Below, piece by piece: positions 13,048 through 24,654 of a DNA stretch of 64,000 nucleotides. The notes beneath the pieces are model-generated. The model saw nothing but the letters and a program-made list of their open reading frames with translations. It had not been told where the DNA came from and did no database searches. The translations under genes and the position numbers were made by a program. Origin of the DNA: Tenrec ecaudatus (taxonomy: Eukaryota > Chordata > Mammalia > Afrosoricida > Tenrecidae); assembly GCF_050624435.1 (NCBI RefSeq), contig NC_134534.1:61961501-62025500 (forward strand). Reading direction: 5' to 3'. Each line of letters starts with the position of its first letter. The first letter of the stretch is position 1.

Positions 13048-13106
<59 letters not shown>
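13048..13106. repeat. (AT)n microsatellite
   Basis: About 59 bases of uninterrupted alternating TA/AT. Confidence 0.97.
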
Positions 13107-13110
<4 letters not shown>

Positions 13111-13384
13111 CATGGAAAAATGAAATGAAGAGAAATTTTTGATGAACTTTTTGAAACCTCTTCATATAAACATCGCTCAGTAAGGACATTCTTGTGTTTG
13201 CGGTCATTTTGACTTTCTTCCTTTAAAAGACTAAGAGATGTTCTTTGAGGTCACATAAAAGGCCTAGTTTCAAATTTTCACATCACATTTTTCCCCCTAT
13301 GGGAAAATTACCTGGTGCCAAGGAAGCGGTCCTATGCAAGAAAGATCTTGTCAGGCAAGTACGGATACCGCCAAGAACCTGTGG

Positions 13385-13620
13385 TAGAAAACAGAACCCT
13401 TGATTTGTAATCAGTTAACCCACCTTCATTCTGCTGCTTACCAGGTGTGTGACCTGGAATAGATTCCTCACTTTCTCTGAGCTTCAGGTCTTCTTGTTTT
13501 TTAACCTGTGAAATGAAAACAATGAGTGCTATTGCACAATGCTTGGGGAAGTATTAAATGAGATGATATATGTAAAATGCCATTATGTCTGATCCGTAAT
13601 CGTTACTCAGGAGACTTGGT
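13385..13620 (+). mobile_element. MIR SINE
   Basis: Diverged MIR in sense. It shows 'ctgctgcttaccaggtgtgt' with 'gacctgg', the core 'ctctgagcttcagg', 'aacctgtgaaatgaaaaca' and the tail 'tattaaatgagatgatata' with 'gtaaaatgcc'. The order and spacing fit the MIR consensus. Confidence 0.85.
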
Positions 13621-14300
13621 GGATATGATTTTTTGGCTCTGCCCCCACCCAAACTCACAGCCACCTGACTAATGCTTTCCTAAATGTGCTCCCACTGAAC
13701 TCATTCAAAAGCTCCCAGGTTTAGTGCTGCGAAGGGATCTCCAAGGAGCAAGGAGCAGTTGGATCAAGAGGCCTTAATCCATTTCCTGCACCATTTATGT
13801 CCCGTAAATTACTGTGGCCATCAGTGCCAGCTTGAAATGGAAAATCCCTCACTGCTTTCAGAAATTCTGTCCCAATCATAGACCAGCATTTTCCCCGTGG
13901 TTCTTCTTAGCATAGTTGAAAAAGACTGGAGTCTCAAACAGAATTTTAAAATTCGAGGAAAGGAAAATAAAAAGCAAAACAAGGTCTAAGGAAAGAAAAT
14001 GAGAACAACAGAAGCACCATGAAGTAAATGGAGTAGAGACTTCTGAATCTCCGCAGAAGGCGTGTCTAAGCCAAGGCCTGGCGGCAATGTGCCTCCGCTC
14101 GGTGCTGTCCTCGGAATGGAGAAGAAGCCCTCATTGTTCGTCCTCGTGGAAGTGATAGGACTTTTCAACTGTCACCGCAGGAAAGGTTTGAGATCTTTTC
14201 TGGAAACCGTGACTTTTCAATTGGCTCTCTTTTTCAGAAGAGATAGATGTGAAATAGCTCCAGCAAAACTGACTCCACCACGCAATTACTCCTTAAATTG
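13621..14300. other. Unassigned non-coding DNA
   Basis: No recognised feature. The 156-codon open frame at 14,062-14,532 runs from this unique DNA into an RTE 3' end and shows no domain, so I treat it as chance. Confidence 0.4.
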
Positions 14301-14302
14301 CT

Positions 14303-14377
14303 CTTTCGTTCTGTTGTACACGGCGTCGCTGTGGGTGCGAGCCAACTCAACAGCAACTCAGCAACAACAGTCACAAC
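14303..14377 (+). mobile_element. RTE 3'-end / AfroSINE-tail fragment
   Basis: Contains 'cgttctgttgtacacggcgt' then 'cgagccaactcaacagcaac' and a CAA-rich end. This is the plus-strand 3' terminus shared by RTE LINEs and AfroSINEs in this window (compare 44,545-44,615). Confidence 0.7.
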
Positions 14378-14379
14378 AT

Positions 14380-15175
14380 CATAGTGTTAGTAGCTTTCAC
14401 CAAGTTGACTCCCGACTATGTGGCTCTATGTACCAAAGAACAAATCATTGCCCAGTCGAGTTACCTGGGTACACCCATGTCCAAAGCCGCTGTGCTTTTT
14501 CAATCTGTGCATTGGGTTATATAGGTCTGTAAGTGTCCCCTTTGAGTAAGTGGATGGGTTTGGGGTCTTATAATAACAATGGAAACAACCAAAATCATTC
14601 TAATACAAAGAATACCTTGGCCTCTTCTCTGACGAGAACTTTATAGCAGATTGTGGTCTCTGGAACAATTTTATACTGGGTATGTATTATTTTTACTTAC
14701 TTGTAATCTTTCCCCTTTGCTTTTATGAAAAATATAGGTTTTTCTCTGAGGAATCAGATGTAGGGCTCTCAACAGAGCTCCACGTGGCTGAATGTAACTG
14801 CAAGGCAGGGAATGTGACCTAGGACTAAGCCACTCAGCACATTTCATGCCTGGCTATGTTCAGCATAAAAGCCAATCAGGATCATTGGAAGTCAAGTCCA
14901 ATGCTTCTGTGAAACTTGATAACAGAAATAATTTCTTTTCCATTGGGACTGCTGACAATAAGGAAAAAGCAATGCTGGAGGGGCCTGGGCTCTCTCTGTG
15001 GAATGCTGAGCATCATTTGAAACGGCCTAGCTTTTGTTGCCATCATTTGAGTTCGTGCATCCTGCCATATCAATGGTCGATGTCTCTGCCTTCAGTAATC
15101 TGCCTTTGGATTTTTTGATTTTGTAAAACAATAGAGGGTCACCAATTTTTAACAGATCAACTACTCAGTTTGAGT
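14380..15175. other. Unassigned non-coding DNA
   Basis: No recognised gene or repeat. The 90-codon frame at 14,846-15,118 has no recognised domain. Confidence 0.4.
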
Positions 15176-15179
15176 TAGG

Positions 15180-15460
15180 TTTCTGTGTATTGCAATCAAA
15201 GTAGTCCTGCACATTCTGTTTTTCAGTATATATGCCACCCACGACTGATAAACCCATTGGGGTAGCAAGAAGACGAAGCGTTTCTGGGTGGTACAGTAGT
15301 GGTGGTAATGGGGAGCTGAGGTCATGGAGGTCAAGAAGAAGAGCATGTTCTGAAACTGATTGTGGTGGCAAATGTGCAATACTTCTGAGGTGATTCAACT
15401 ATGGAATGAAATGTATCTGTATTAGCTACCAATAAAGTGTTGTTTTTTAAAAAAGGTAGT
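15180..15460 (+). mobile_element. Possible LINE-type 3' end
   Basis: The run-out 'gaatgaaatgtatctgtatt' then 'accaataaagtg' and a T/A-rich end resembles a polyadenylated retroelement 3' terminus with a signal at about 15,432. The family was not identified. Confidence 0.3.
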
Positions 15461-16394
15461 CTTGAATAATGTGTCTTTACTACACCCAAGACTGGCTAAA
15501 ATAGTGTACTTTTTTGCTAAATGTTGTCAGCTAGCACCCAGTTGTGTGTCTCATGTTTCATTCGCATGCAGGAAGAAATTGGATGTCAGCGGTCACTGAC
15601 TTGGTGGAGTGCTACTTGTGAACAAGGACAACGTGAGACGAGGTGTTGCATTTTTTGGAATTTTGAGTTCTGCAAGTTTTGAGGGAAAACACTGAAACAC
15701 AATCCTAGAAAGGCTTCAGCTTAGCAGCAAGACCTAGGGCTAGAGGACTGGTTTCACAAGCCCATTATCAGGATGCTGGCCTTTAAAAGACAGGTGAGAA
15801 ACCCTACCACCCACCAATCTCGCTTTCAGGCTGTCTATTTTTCCTCTGGATTGTTTTCAGAAAATAAATTCTTCTTATGGGCCGTTCACTACTCCTGTCA
15901 TCTCCACTCACTGGCCCTCTTCTCTGTTCTCTACATTTTGCACGAACCCGATTTCTTTCAGTTTTGCCCAGAACCTACAATTGACCAGCTGTGCATCTGA
16001 CAGTGCCCTCGGTGTTTCCCCCTGCTCAGTTAGCTCTTTTACTCACCTTGCTCCTTTGCAAGTGCCGTCACTTGCAGATCTCAGTAAAGAGCTACTAGGA
16101 TTGCAACCCAAGGGTCAACTCCAGACTCCAGATAGAAAATAAAGGCGGACAATAGAAATGATAATAAATGGGGAAAAGCTCAGAGAATGCAATAAGCATA
16201 AATTGATCATTCTTTTACAGTCCAGCTTTCTGAGTCCTCCATAGCCGACATAAGTATGCTGGGTCTAGAACTCACAGCGTTTGAATTATTAACAATGTTA
16301 CCCTAAAGGACTCTTTCTAAGAACACATTAGACAAATCATTAAGACAAAAAATCCTCTTTCTATAGAATTCATCTGCTTTGCACCTTTTATAAC
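15461..16394. other. Unassigned non-coding DNA
   Basis: No recognised gene or repeat family in this stretch. Confidence 0.4.
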
Positions 16395-16397
16395 TCT

Positions 16398-16600
16398 GTT
16401 GTTGTTGCCATTAGGTGCTGCTAGTTGACTCCATTCCTAGTGAGTCCGTGTAGAACCAAATGAAACGCTGCCTAGGTCTGTGCCCACCCCATGATTGCTG
16501 TCGCGGTGTCAATCCACCATGCCGAAGAGTTGTCATTGTTGCTCACAGTGCCTCCTTTATCAAGCACGATGTCCACCTTCAGGGATTGAACCTCATGTTA
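16398..16600 (-). mobile_element. RTE 3'-end fragment, minus strand
   Basis: Begins with the (reverse) 3' terminus 'gttgttgttgccattaggtg' and includes 'caagcacgatgtccacct', at the same relative place as in the copies at 18.3 and 26.5 kb. Confidence 0.7.
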
Positions 16601-16604
16601 ATAT

Positions 16605-16990
16605 GTATGACCAAAGGATATGAGGTTAGTGGTGACATAATTATCTCTCTCTCTATATCTAGTCAGGGAAATTCTTCTGCCTCAATTCATTTTCAACACC
16701 AAATATTTAAGATTTTATGTATCTTTTCCTCACACTGTCATAGACTGTTTAAATATCCCAGGTATCTCAGGGTCTCCAGTTTATGGGGACAAATGAAGTT
16801 TCTTATTAGTGCCAAAATTACAGTTCTAGTCAAATATACCAATAGATATTGAGCATGTCTCAGGGGCCAGATATTGAGACAAGTACAATGAGACAATATT
16901 ATTATTGTTTGCACACCGATACCTGGAGAGGCTGACTTGTGACAAATCATCACAAATGTAAAAAATAAATATTTAGATGGTAGGCTGTAA
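16605..16990. other. Unassigned non-coding DNA
   Basis: AT-rich sequence; nothing recognised. Confidence 0.35.
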
Positions 16991-16999
16991 GCTAGTCTA

Positions 17000-17420
17000 G
17001 GAATTCAGGGAAAGCTCTTCAGAGGATGTAACATTGAATGATGAGTAGTTAGTTAAACAGAGAAGCAAGCAAAATACTCACCACATACCTTTAAAGTGAA
17101 ATACCCACCAAATACCATTAAATACCATTATTCAAAGGGGGCAAGATGAAGAACTTAAAGGTATCAGTGTGGCAGGATTCTAGAGAAACAAGTGGGAGAG
17201 CGGCCCTCGGGGGGACCAAAGAGGTGGGCAGGAGCCAAATTCTAGAGAGCCTGGTAAGCCATGTTAAGAATGTTTTTAATTAAAATAGACTTGAGGAAAA
17301 CTACCCAGATTTGGAACAGATGCTGTGGGAAATGGGAAATAGCTGTGGAGGGAGGAGCGAAGGGATTGCCAGTGTTTGTGAAGGCCCCAGCTGAGATGGG
17401 ACATCATGGCAATGTAATGA
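17000..17420 (-). mobile_element. L2 LINE fragment
   Basis: The plus strand contains a diverged form of the L2 3' region in reverse, with 'gaaagctcttcagaggatgt', then 'gagcctggtaagccatgtta' and 'agaatgttttt'. These words fit the typical L2 antisense reading. Confidence 0.55.
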
Positions 17421-17654
17421 GAGAAATCAGCACAACTATTTAATTTTCCCCAACAACACTTAGCAGCTTGGAAATAGGAATGATAAATATAGGCGACCGA
17501 GTTGCTTCAGAATTAGGGATTGGCTTGGTATGTGCAGATGTACAAAAGGAAAATAAATTAAGGGTGTTGGTTTAAGTAATAGTGCTAAGATTGACCATAA
17601 GATCCAGGTCAAGCGAGGCAGGAGTATTCGTAAAAGGCATACAGCATAGCAAAC

Positions 17655-17875
17655 ACAAGCCTGACCTTCGGATTCTGACTGCTGCATTCACCTCCTGCTT
17701 CACCACTTACAAGCTCTGCAACTTGGGGAAAGTGACTTCAAATGTGTGAACTACAAAGAGGTACTTGCTATTTCTTACCTCATAATCTTGATGAACGACA
17801 AAAGCAGAAATTTCATGTAAAATGGTTGGCTCAGTGAGAAGCGCGTAGTAGACACTCAGCAAATATTACTGTACA
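17655..17875 (+). mobile_element. MIR SINE
   Basis: Contains 'gattctgactgctgcattca', 'caccacttacaagctctgca' and 'acttggggaaagtgactt', then a tail with 'gtagtagacactcagcaaat'. Consistent with a diverged MIR in sense orientation. Confidence 0.7.
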
Positions 17876-17884
17876 AAGAAACCT

Positions 17885-18110
17885 CTCATACTCACTGCCA
17901 TCATGTCAATTCAGACTCATGGCAACCTCATGGGAGCTGTGGTGGGTGTAGCGTCTCTAAATTGGGCTGTTAATTGCAAGGTTAGCAGTTCGAAACCACC
18001 AGCTGTTCCAAAGTAGAAAGAGGAGGTTTCCTACTCTGATAAAGAGTTACAGTCTTAGAAACCTCCAGGGGGCAGTTCTGCCCTGTCCTAAAGGGTGCAT
18101 TGATTATTTT
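17885..18110 (+). mobile_element. AfroSINE (with a minus-strand fragment at its left)
   Basis: A short antisense tail piece (17,888-17,925, 'actgccatcatgtcaattca') abuts a sense copy from about 17,940: 'gtggtgggtgtagcgtct', then 'gttagcagttcgaaaccacc' (B-box-like) and 'agagttacagtcttagaaac'. The sense body also has 'cctccagggggcag' (18,062-18,075), which is close to a CTCF core. Confidence 0.8.
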
Positions 18111-18289
18111 ACAAAGGGGAAGGAAAATGAAGAAGAGCCTAAGGATTTTGGAAAAATATTAGTAAAGGATAGGAGATATTGGAGGAGTTCTTGCCTCATC
18201 TTAGGACTGAGGAGTAATAGAAATGGAAAGATTACAACAGAGAGGAAGAGAACAGCAGGGTGAAAAGGCTGTAAATGACAGCTGTCAAT

Positions 18290-18452
18290 GCTGTGTTAGT
18301 GCTTTTGAGTCAGTTCAGATGCACAGCCACAGTACGAAACCCTGCCGGTCCTGCACCATTCTCACAATTGTTAAATTTGAGCCCATTATGTTAATCAATC
18401 TCATCAGGTGTCTTCTTTTTCGGTACCCTTCCACTTTACCAAGCATGATGTT
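18290..18452 (-). mobile_element. RTE 3'-end fragment, left of LTR A
   Basis: Contains 'ctgcaccattctcacaattg', 'gagcccattatgtta' and 'accaagcatgatgtt', which is the antisense 3' terminal region of the RTE family. It is continuous with 18,970-19,470 across the LTR. Confidence 0.8.
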
Positions 18453-18969
18453 TGTGGTAGTTACATAATCTGTTGTCAACTTGCAAAGGGGTGGGGTATA
18501 GCCTGTCAATCAGGCCGTAGCCAATGAAGCCTCCATGTGGGCATGTCCTTCTGAGATTCTGAGAACTCCTGTCTTCCTCCCTGGAGGTGGAACACCCTCT
18601 CCCTGCCAGACATTCCTGTTGGCAAGCCTGATGGAGCTAGGTTGATGCAGCCAGAGCCCTATTGCTGTAGGACTCATGTGGAGACCCCTGCCAGTGCTGA
18701 GATGCTTCCACCGCCCATGGGTCCACAAGACATTCCACCCACCGACTTGTGATCTTCCTGCATTCAGTGCCATTGCATGCGTTGCATGAGTCTGAAGAAG
18801 AAGTTATAGGCTGGTATCAGACATATGGGCTAATATCGGACTTATGGACTTTATCTAGACTGGGCTGGGATGTTTTCTCAATATACAATGGCTCTTTGAT
18901 ATGAAGTTCTCTCTTACACATATATGAATGCCTCTAGATTTGTTTCTCTGCTCAACCTGGACTAACACA
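18453..18969 (+). mobile_element. Solo LTR, family 1 (copy A)
   Basis: About 517 bp, starting 'tgtggtagttacataatc' and ending 'ctggactaacaca' (TG...CA). It is flanked by an imperfect 5-bp duplication atgtt/aagtt and sits inside an RTE fragment that resumes on the right. Its 3' terminus ('tttgtttctctgctcaacc' followed by 'tggactaacaca') resembles the ends of class III (ERVL/MLT2-type) LTRs. A 'gatatgaagttctctctt' segment near the 3' end marks the family. No retroviral internal sequence adjoins it. Confidence 0.8.
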
Positions 18970-19470
18970 AAGTTCTTTTTCAGGATTCTCTGAAAACATG
19001 TCCAAAGTACGCTAGACTAAGTTTTGGTATCCTTGCTTCTAAGACGCATCCTGGCTATGCTTCCAAGAGACCGTTTGTTTCTTTGGTAGTCTGTGGCACT
19101 TTCAATATTCTTCAACAACTTTGTAGCTCAAATGCATAGCTTATTCTCCAGCCTTCCTTCTTCAGTGTGCAACTTTCGCTTGCACGAGGCAATTGAACAT
19201 ACCACGGCTTGGGTAACTTGGGCACTTTAGGCCCCAAAGTGATATCCTTGCTCTTCAACACTCTAAAGAGATCTTCTGCGGTAGACTTATTCCACGCAAT
19301 CTATCATTTGATCTTTTGACCACTGCTTCCTTGAGCATAGATTGTTGATCTCAGCAAATAAAACCCTGTGAAAATTCTATCTTTTCTCTTTTTGTTATGA
19401 TGTTACCAATTGACCCAGTTGTGAAAAAATTTTTAATTGAATTGCAATCCACATTGAAGGCTGAAATTGA
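18970..19470 (-). mobile_element. RTE fragment, right of LTR A
   Basis: Continues the same copy: 'tgaaaacatgtccaaagta', 'ttgcttctaagacgcatcct', 'ttttgaccactgcttcct' and 'gcaatccacattgaaggct'. It is the antisense of the reverse-transcriptase C-terminal half and is broken by many stops. Confidence 0.8.
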
Positions 19471-19624
19471 CTTGGTAGAAACCCAGGAAGCATGAAAGCA
19501 GCCCATTTTATAGGCCTGTGAGAACAAAAAGGAAGCTAACCAGAGACCAACATCATCTACCAATTGTCTGTGAAGTGCACTTTATAGGAGCACAGTTTTA
19601 GAACACCAGAAAACAAAGGAGAAT

Positions 19625-19977
19625 CACTGCCTTTGAATGGATTCAGACTCATACTGAAAACTATAGGATGCAGTAGAACACCTCAGTGGGTTTGTGAGAC
19701 TATAAATCTCTAGGGAAGTAGAAAGCCTCATCATTTTCCTGCGCAGGGTGCTGATGTAGTGCTTGCATGAGTAGTCCAAAACCACCAGCTGCCCTATGGG
19801 TGAGAGATGAGGCTTTCTACTCCCATAAAGGGTTACCATCTCAGAAGTCCTGCTCTGTCCTGTCTTCCAGGGTTACTGTGAGTTGGACTCTATGACAGTG
19901 TATTTAGTTTTGGAGTTTTCTCCCACAGACTAGTTAGAAGTTTTGAGCTGGTGGTAGAAATCAAATGTGTAACTCAC
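19625..19977. mobile_element. AfroSINE pieces in both orientations
   Basis: 19,625-19,745 is an antisense body ('gaatggattcagactcat' then 'gtttgtgagactataaat'). 19,750-19,910 is a sense copy ('gtgctgatgtagtgcttgca', 'ccaaaaccaccagctgccct', 'aaagggttaccatctcagaa'). 19,930-19,977 is an antisense head that resumes at 20,476 after LTR B. Confidence 0.75.
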
Positions 19978-20475
19978 TGTGCTAGTCCAAGTTGACTAGA
20001 GAAACAAAACCAGAGAGACTCATATGTGTAGGGAAAAGAGCTTTATATACAAGAGCAATTGAATATTGAGAAAACATCCCAGTTCAGTCCAGATCAAGTT
20101 CTTAAGTCCGATATTAGTCCATATGTCCGATACCAATCTCTAAAGTCCTCTTCCGACTCACGCAACACATGCCATAATGCTGAATGCAGGAAGATCACAG
20201 AGATAAGTCTTGTGGATCCAGTGGCAGTGGAAGCATCTCAGAGCTGTCAGGGGTCTCCATGTGGCTCCTTCAGCTCCAGGGTTCTAGTGTAGCTCCATGT
20301 GTCTTGTCAGCAAGCATGTCTCTCAGGGACTTAGCTTGTGTTATCCTTCCAGCGAGCTATTTATCTCAGTTGCGCCTCCCAACAAGGTCATTAAAACGGC
20401 AACTTGATTGACAGGGTAGACTCCACCCCTTCACTCTTAAGTCTCAAACTGAGAACAGATTATGTAACTACAACC
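19978..20475 (-). mobile_element. Solo LTR, family 1 (copy B)
   Basis: About 498 bp on the minus strand. The plus strand starts 'tgtgctagtccaagttgact' and ends 'attatgtaactacaacc'. An imperfect 5-bp duplication ctcac/cccac flanks it. It splits an AfroSINE head, whose 'tctgccacgagggctcc' resumes on the right. Confidence 0.78.
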
Positions 20476-20500
20476 CCCACTCTGCCACGAGGGCTCCTTG
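20476..20500 (-). mobile_element. AfroSINE head, right of LTR B
   Basis: 'tctgccacgagggctcc' is the antisense 5' head of an AfroSINE interrupted by LTR B. Confidence 0.7.
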
Positions 20501-21330
20501 AATTTTAGAACGAGACTTTCTGTAATTATTGCCTCAGCCTCTGCCTGTAGGTAGGAGATCTTCACATTCTCCCACCCTTCTGGCTCCGTCTTTTCACTGA
20601 TTTTCATGTTTAAGCTCTTGTCCTAAAACTTCAGTCCTTGCTGTCTTTTGTGGGATGATTCTCATCTGCCCTTTTTTCATACCCACAGCTCTGACGCGTA
20701 TCGCCTAGAAACTTGCCTGATCATGTGCTAAATTCGAGATACCACCAGAATGTTTGGAGTGAACATTGGAGTTCTAAACTGCCTTTCTATTCACTCACTT
20801 ATTCATGTATAGCCATGGGCTGTGCTTATTTATCCAGTTACGTTTATCACATAAGCCTTTTTTTTTTTTTGCCCCAACTGAATATTGCGCCTCGGGATGG
20901 GTGGGAATCATTTTCGTTGTCTTCTCCTTAGAGTGAATAAGAATAAAGACTCTTTATGGCACTCTAACTTTGTAACACACCATCTCCTAATCTCTGACTT
21001 ATTGCACGAGTCATTGTCACCCACCATTTTCCACAGAGAAGAGATGCATGATCTACCGTTCTCTGCCTTTCTCCTACACATTTACCTGGTAGATCCGCAC
21101 CCCCCCTCCACTGCCCCGTGCTCCCTCTTTCATTCAACTATCACTTCTTTGCAGAACATTCTTAAAGAGCTATTGCATTTTGGAGTTACCCCTAACACTG
21201 GTCTATATTCCTGATACCTTCCAAAGACTATAAGCAAACTAACAATAATAGTAACTTTTAAAGCGTACTTCAGTTTAAAATTTAATCTCATATAGTATCT
21301 TTAAAATATTAGGGCAAAGAATGTACAGAT
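20501..21330. other. Unassigned non-coding DNA
   Basis: No recognised gene. A T-run at about 20,857-20,870 could be an antisense poly(A) tail, but the sequence after it was not identified. The 109-codon frame at 20,885-21,214 has no recognised domain. Confidence 0.35.
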
Positions 21331-21334
21331 GTGC

Positions 21335-21410
21335 TTTATACAATTGATGTGTGTATGTGTATGGATTGTGATAAGAGTTGTATGAGCCACTAACAAAATG
21401 TTAAAAATAT
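21335..21410 (+). mobile_element. L1 3'-terminal stub
   Basis: Only the last 75 or so bases of the L1 3'UTR are present: 'gtatggattgtgataagag', then 'ttgtatgagccactaac' and an A-rich end. The same terminus ends the copies at 7.1 and 42.7 kb. It is a very short 5'-truncated insertion. Confidence 0.7.
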
Positions 21411-24400
21411 ATCATATGAAATGCATTTGCCTTTGGAATGGCTTACATCTTCCTGCTTCATTCTCCTAGATTTCAGAGGAAGAGATTTTATTTTTCTATT
21501 CTTTTATAAGTGATTTTATTTTTCTATTCTTTTATAAGTGCATTGTATTCATTTCATTCTTGCACCACATACTAAGTCTTGGTTATCAAAGATCTTCTCT
21601 CTACCTTTTGTCTTCATTCTCAGCTTTTTCTGTTTTCAACCAACAAGCATGATCACCCTCCTATACTGCACATGACCTCTCCTCAACCTTGAATCCTTCA
21701 ACTTCCCCCTTTAGACAATTTTGCTTCATTTCTCTGCACTTGCCTTCTTCACTACATTACCCTCAATTCACTCCTCCTTACCACCAGATTGCCACACCCA
21801 CCACACTTTTGAAACTTATCTTTCAAAAGTCATTGAAGTACAACGGAGTCACCTCTAACATGAATTTAACATACTAGAGTTTAATTAGAGCTAGGTGAAG
21901 TGAGAGAAGAGAGGGAGAGTCTCTTCACCATTATGGTCCAGCTCCAAATTCCCTTCCAGCTAAGTTTTCATCTTTTGTAATTTAGAGGCAAATATGCTAC
22001 TGTCCAAACTTAGTAAGAATAAACAATGGATTTTGTAGCTTTTGCATTTCCCAAGTCAAATTCTTGAAGCTAAAAGAAAATTATAGAGATTTTCTGGAAT
22101 AGTTTGTATGATATAACATCATTTTAGGTATAGAATTTAGAATTCTCTCTTAGTCCTATGCATCTCTTTCTAGTAAATACTAGCAATCGCTTCATGGTTC
22201 TCATCATATTTACTTCTCTTTAGCAGATTATATTATTGCCTTTACTTTTACCTTTGGTTTATGAAACATTTTCCCGATGCTTTCCTCTTACCTTTCAAAT
22301 TACATATAGTTTATTTTACTCCCCTTTCTTTTAATCTGCCTCATAAAAATTAACTTTCTGCACCCTCAGGCCTTTTCTCATAAGACACAATTGTCCTGGT
22401 CTACCTCACCATACTCAGGCCATTTCTGAAATCTAAGTCGATATATTTCAATACCTCCCTAGGTGATTCTATTTGGACACACCAGAGATATACTAAAAAT
22501 AAAATGTGTCCAAACTTTAAGATCTAAATGCTTAACTTTGTTCTTTCTCCAACCCCCAAGTGAATTTGAGTGACAGTTCAGAGCAAATGCAATAGTGGGA
22601 TTCCCTGTTCTGGCTTGAATTAATTTATGATTCCACACATCAAATAATTAGACGATCCATTTTACAACTTGGGTGTCTCAAAATCTTATAATTCTATTAT
22701 TATTATTATTATTATCAGTTCTCTTATACTCTCCCCAACTCATCTATTCTGTATTATTCACCTCAGACTAAATTATTCTTTTATAACAAACAATCTCAAG
22801 AATCTCCGTTTATTTTAATCTCAAGTTACATGCCCACTATGGTCACCTTTGGCTCTTCCCTCTGTAGCCACTGCAGATGTTGAAGAACAGCCAAGACAGG
22901 AAAGGCAGAACATGCTGTGGGGTTTACGGTTTTACACAGAAGGGGTTGATGTTGCTTTCCCCTTACCTTTTATCATTCAAAGAAAATTACAGAGCTAAAC
23001 TTAACATCAACGAAACAGGCAGTGGACTTCCGCCTCAGGCACACACCTTACAGCGGCATTTGGAGGGTGGTCCAATCAGGAAAAGGTAGTCGTTTGAACA
23101 ATTAATATACGAAAAAGCTTCTAATAGTCCAGTTATTTACTTATGTACATCACTTAAGACGATCTGGTTCACATCCATTATTCAATGATTTCTTATACAT
23201 TGATGACAGAAAAATCTCTATCTCTAAGCTAGACACTTCAGCTAGGTTACAAACTTCTGTTCTAAATGCTACCAAGTTCTATGTAGACATTCCACAGCAA
23301 TTTCATTTCAGTAAGTTCTAAACTGAATACATATTATTCTCCCAAATCCATTCCCTCTCTTGCATATCTTATTTTAATAAACACATTCAGTGTTACAGTA
23401 AAGCACATGAAGCATGAGAATTCATTCTTTTTTACTTTACTGCCCCTTCCTCCTTCCTCTCTCCATGCACTAGATCTCTGAGACTGGAGTCAGAGCCTTA
23501 CTTTTGTATTTCAGTCACTAGGTTTGCATATAGCTTTTACCACAAACTAAATGAAAATTCCTTAATGAATAAGTGAGTAATGGGAACAGTTTTATTTGGT
23601 CTATTTCCATTTACTCTCCCTCCAGTCCATTTTATACAATGCTATTCAATTTATTTTTGAAGTTCCAATCACATTTAATAACTTCCTAATCCCTACAGTG
23701 TGAAGAATATTTGAAACATTTGTAATGGCAATAATCTCATTCCAAAATTTATGAAGATTCTGGAATTGTGAATGTGATCTTATTTTGATACAGGGTTTCT
23801 ACAGCTATAACATTTACATGAAGTCATCTTAGTGTAGGGTTGGCTCTAAATCATTAATGTCCTTTGAAAAAGAGGGAAATTTGAACACAAATAGAGGGAT
23901 GACAAACTAGGCTCCACTCCTTCATTCTTAATAGCCTCAAGTAGACACAAGATTGTGTAACTGTCACAGGCTTCTAAATACCAAAGAAAACCAAATATGG
24001 ATGAAAAGCACCAGAAGCTAGGAAGGAAGTTGGCATAGATCGTGTCTCAGAACCGGTAGTAGTAACCAACACTCCTGATACCTTGACTACTGACATCTAG
24101 CTAGCGGATACTAAGAGAATAATTGTCTGTTGTTTAAATCTATCTAATTAGTGGTTATTTGTTATTTCAGTCCTAGAAAAGGAATACTCCATGATATAAA
24201 ATTTTTATCAACTCTATGGCCTGGTTCTCTTTTTCTAGCTTCATCTGCTAGCACTTTTCTTATGCATCCTTGTTCCCCAAAAGATAGTTACATTTCCTTT
24301 AGTATGCTGGGTTTTGTTTTGTTTTGTATATTCCTGCTTTCTTTGTCTAAATGACTTTATCTTCTCCCAACCTCTATTTTTCCCTCTTCCACTTGAATTC

Positions 24401-24515
24401 TATATACCTCTCAAAATCAAGTATCAAATCATTAAAACAACAACAATGAACACATATCTATCTTTCTCTCTCTAGTCTTGATAAAATCAGGCAATTTTAA
24501 AAAGTAGATGGTCAA
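21411..24515. other. AT-rich unassigned DNA with simple repeats
   Basis: No gene or clear interspersed repeat over about 3.1 kb. It includes a perfect 28-bp tandem duplication at 21,484-21,539 and an (ATT)n run at about 22,692-22,715. Open frames up to 70 codons show no domain. Confidence 0.4.
21484..21539. repeat. 28-bp perfect tandem duplication
   Basis: Two identical units beginning 'gattttatttttctattc', at 21,484-21,511 and 21,512-21,539. Confidence 0.95.
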
Positions 24516-24524
24516 GCTTTTCTT

Positions 24525-24605
24525 TTGAGTTACCTCTGAGTGGACTTGATTCTCTAACCTTGCAGTTTAGTTAATCTTCTGTGCCACCCAGGGGCTCTGG
24601 TTAGT
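24525..24605 (-). mobile_element. AfroSINE head fragment
   Basis: 'ttctctaaccttgcagttta' followed by 'tgtgccacccaggggctct' is the antisense 5' head of an AfroSINE. Confidence 0.6.
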
Positions 24606-24654
24606 GTAACAGGGATGTGCTACAAAGTCTCAATGTGCCGGTTGAAAAGAAATG

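Noticed and set aside
14062-14532. 156-codon open frame on the plus strand
   Set aside because: It crosses from unique DNA into an RTE 3' end, is glutamine-rich only because of the CAA-rich terminus, and has no domain.
20857-20920. Antisense poly(A) tail of a processed pseudogene at the T-run
   Set aside because: The sequence after the T-run matches no transcript I recognise and no flanking duplication was found.
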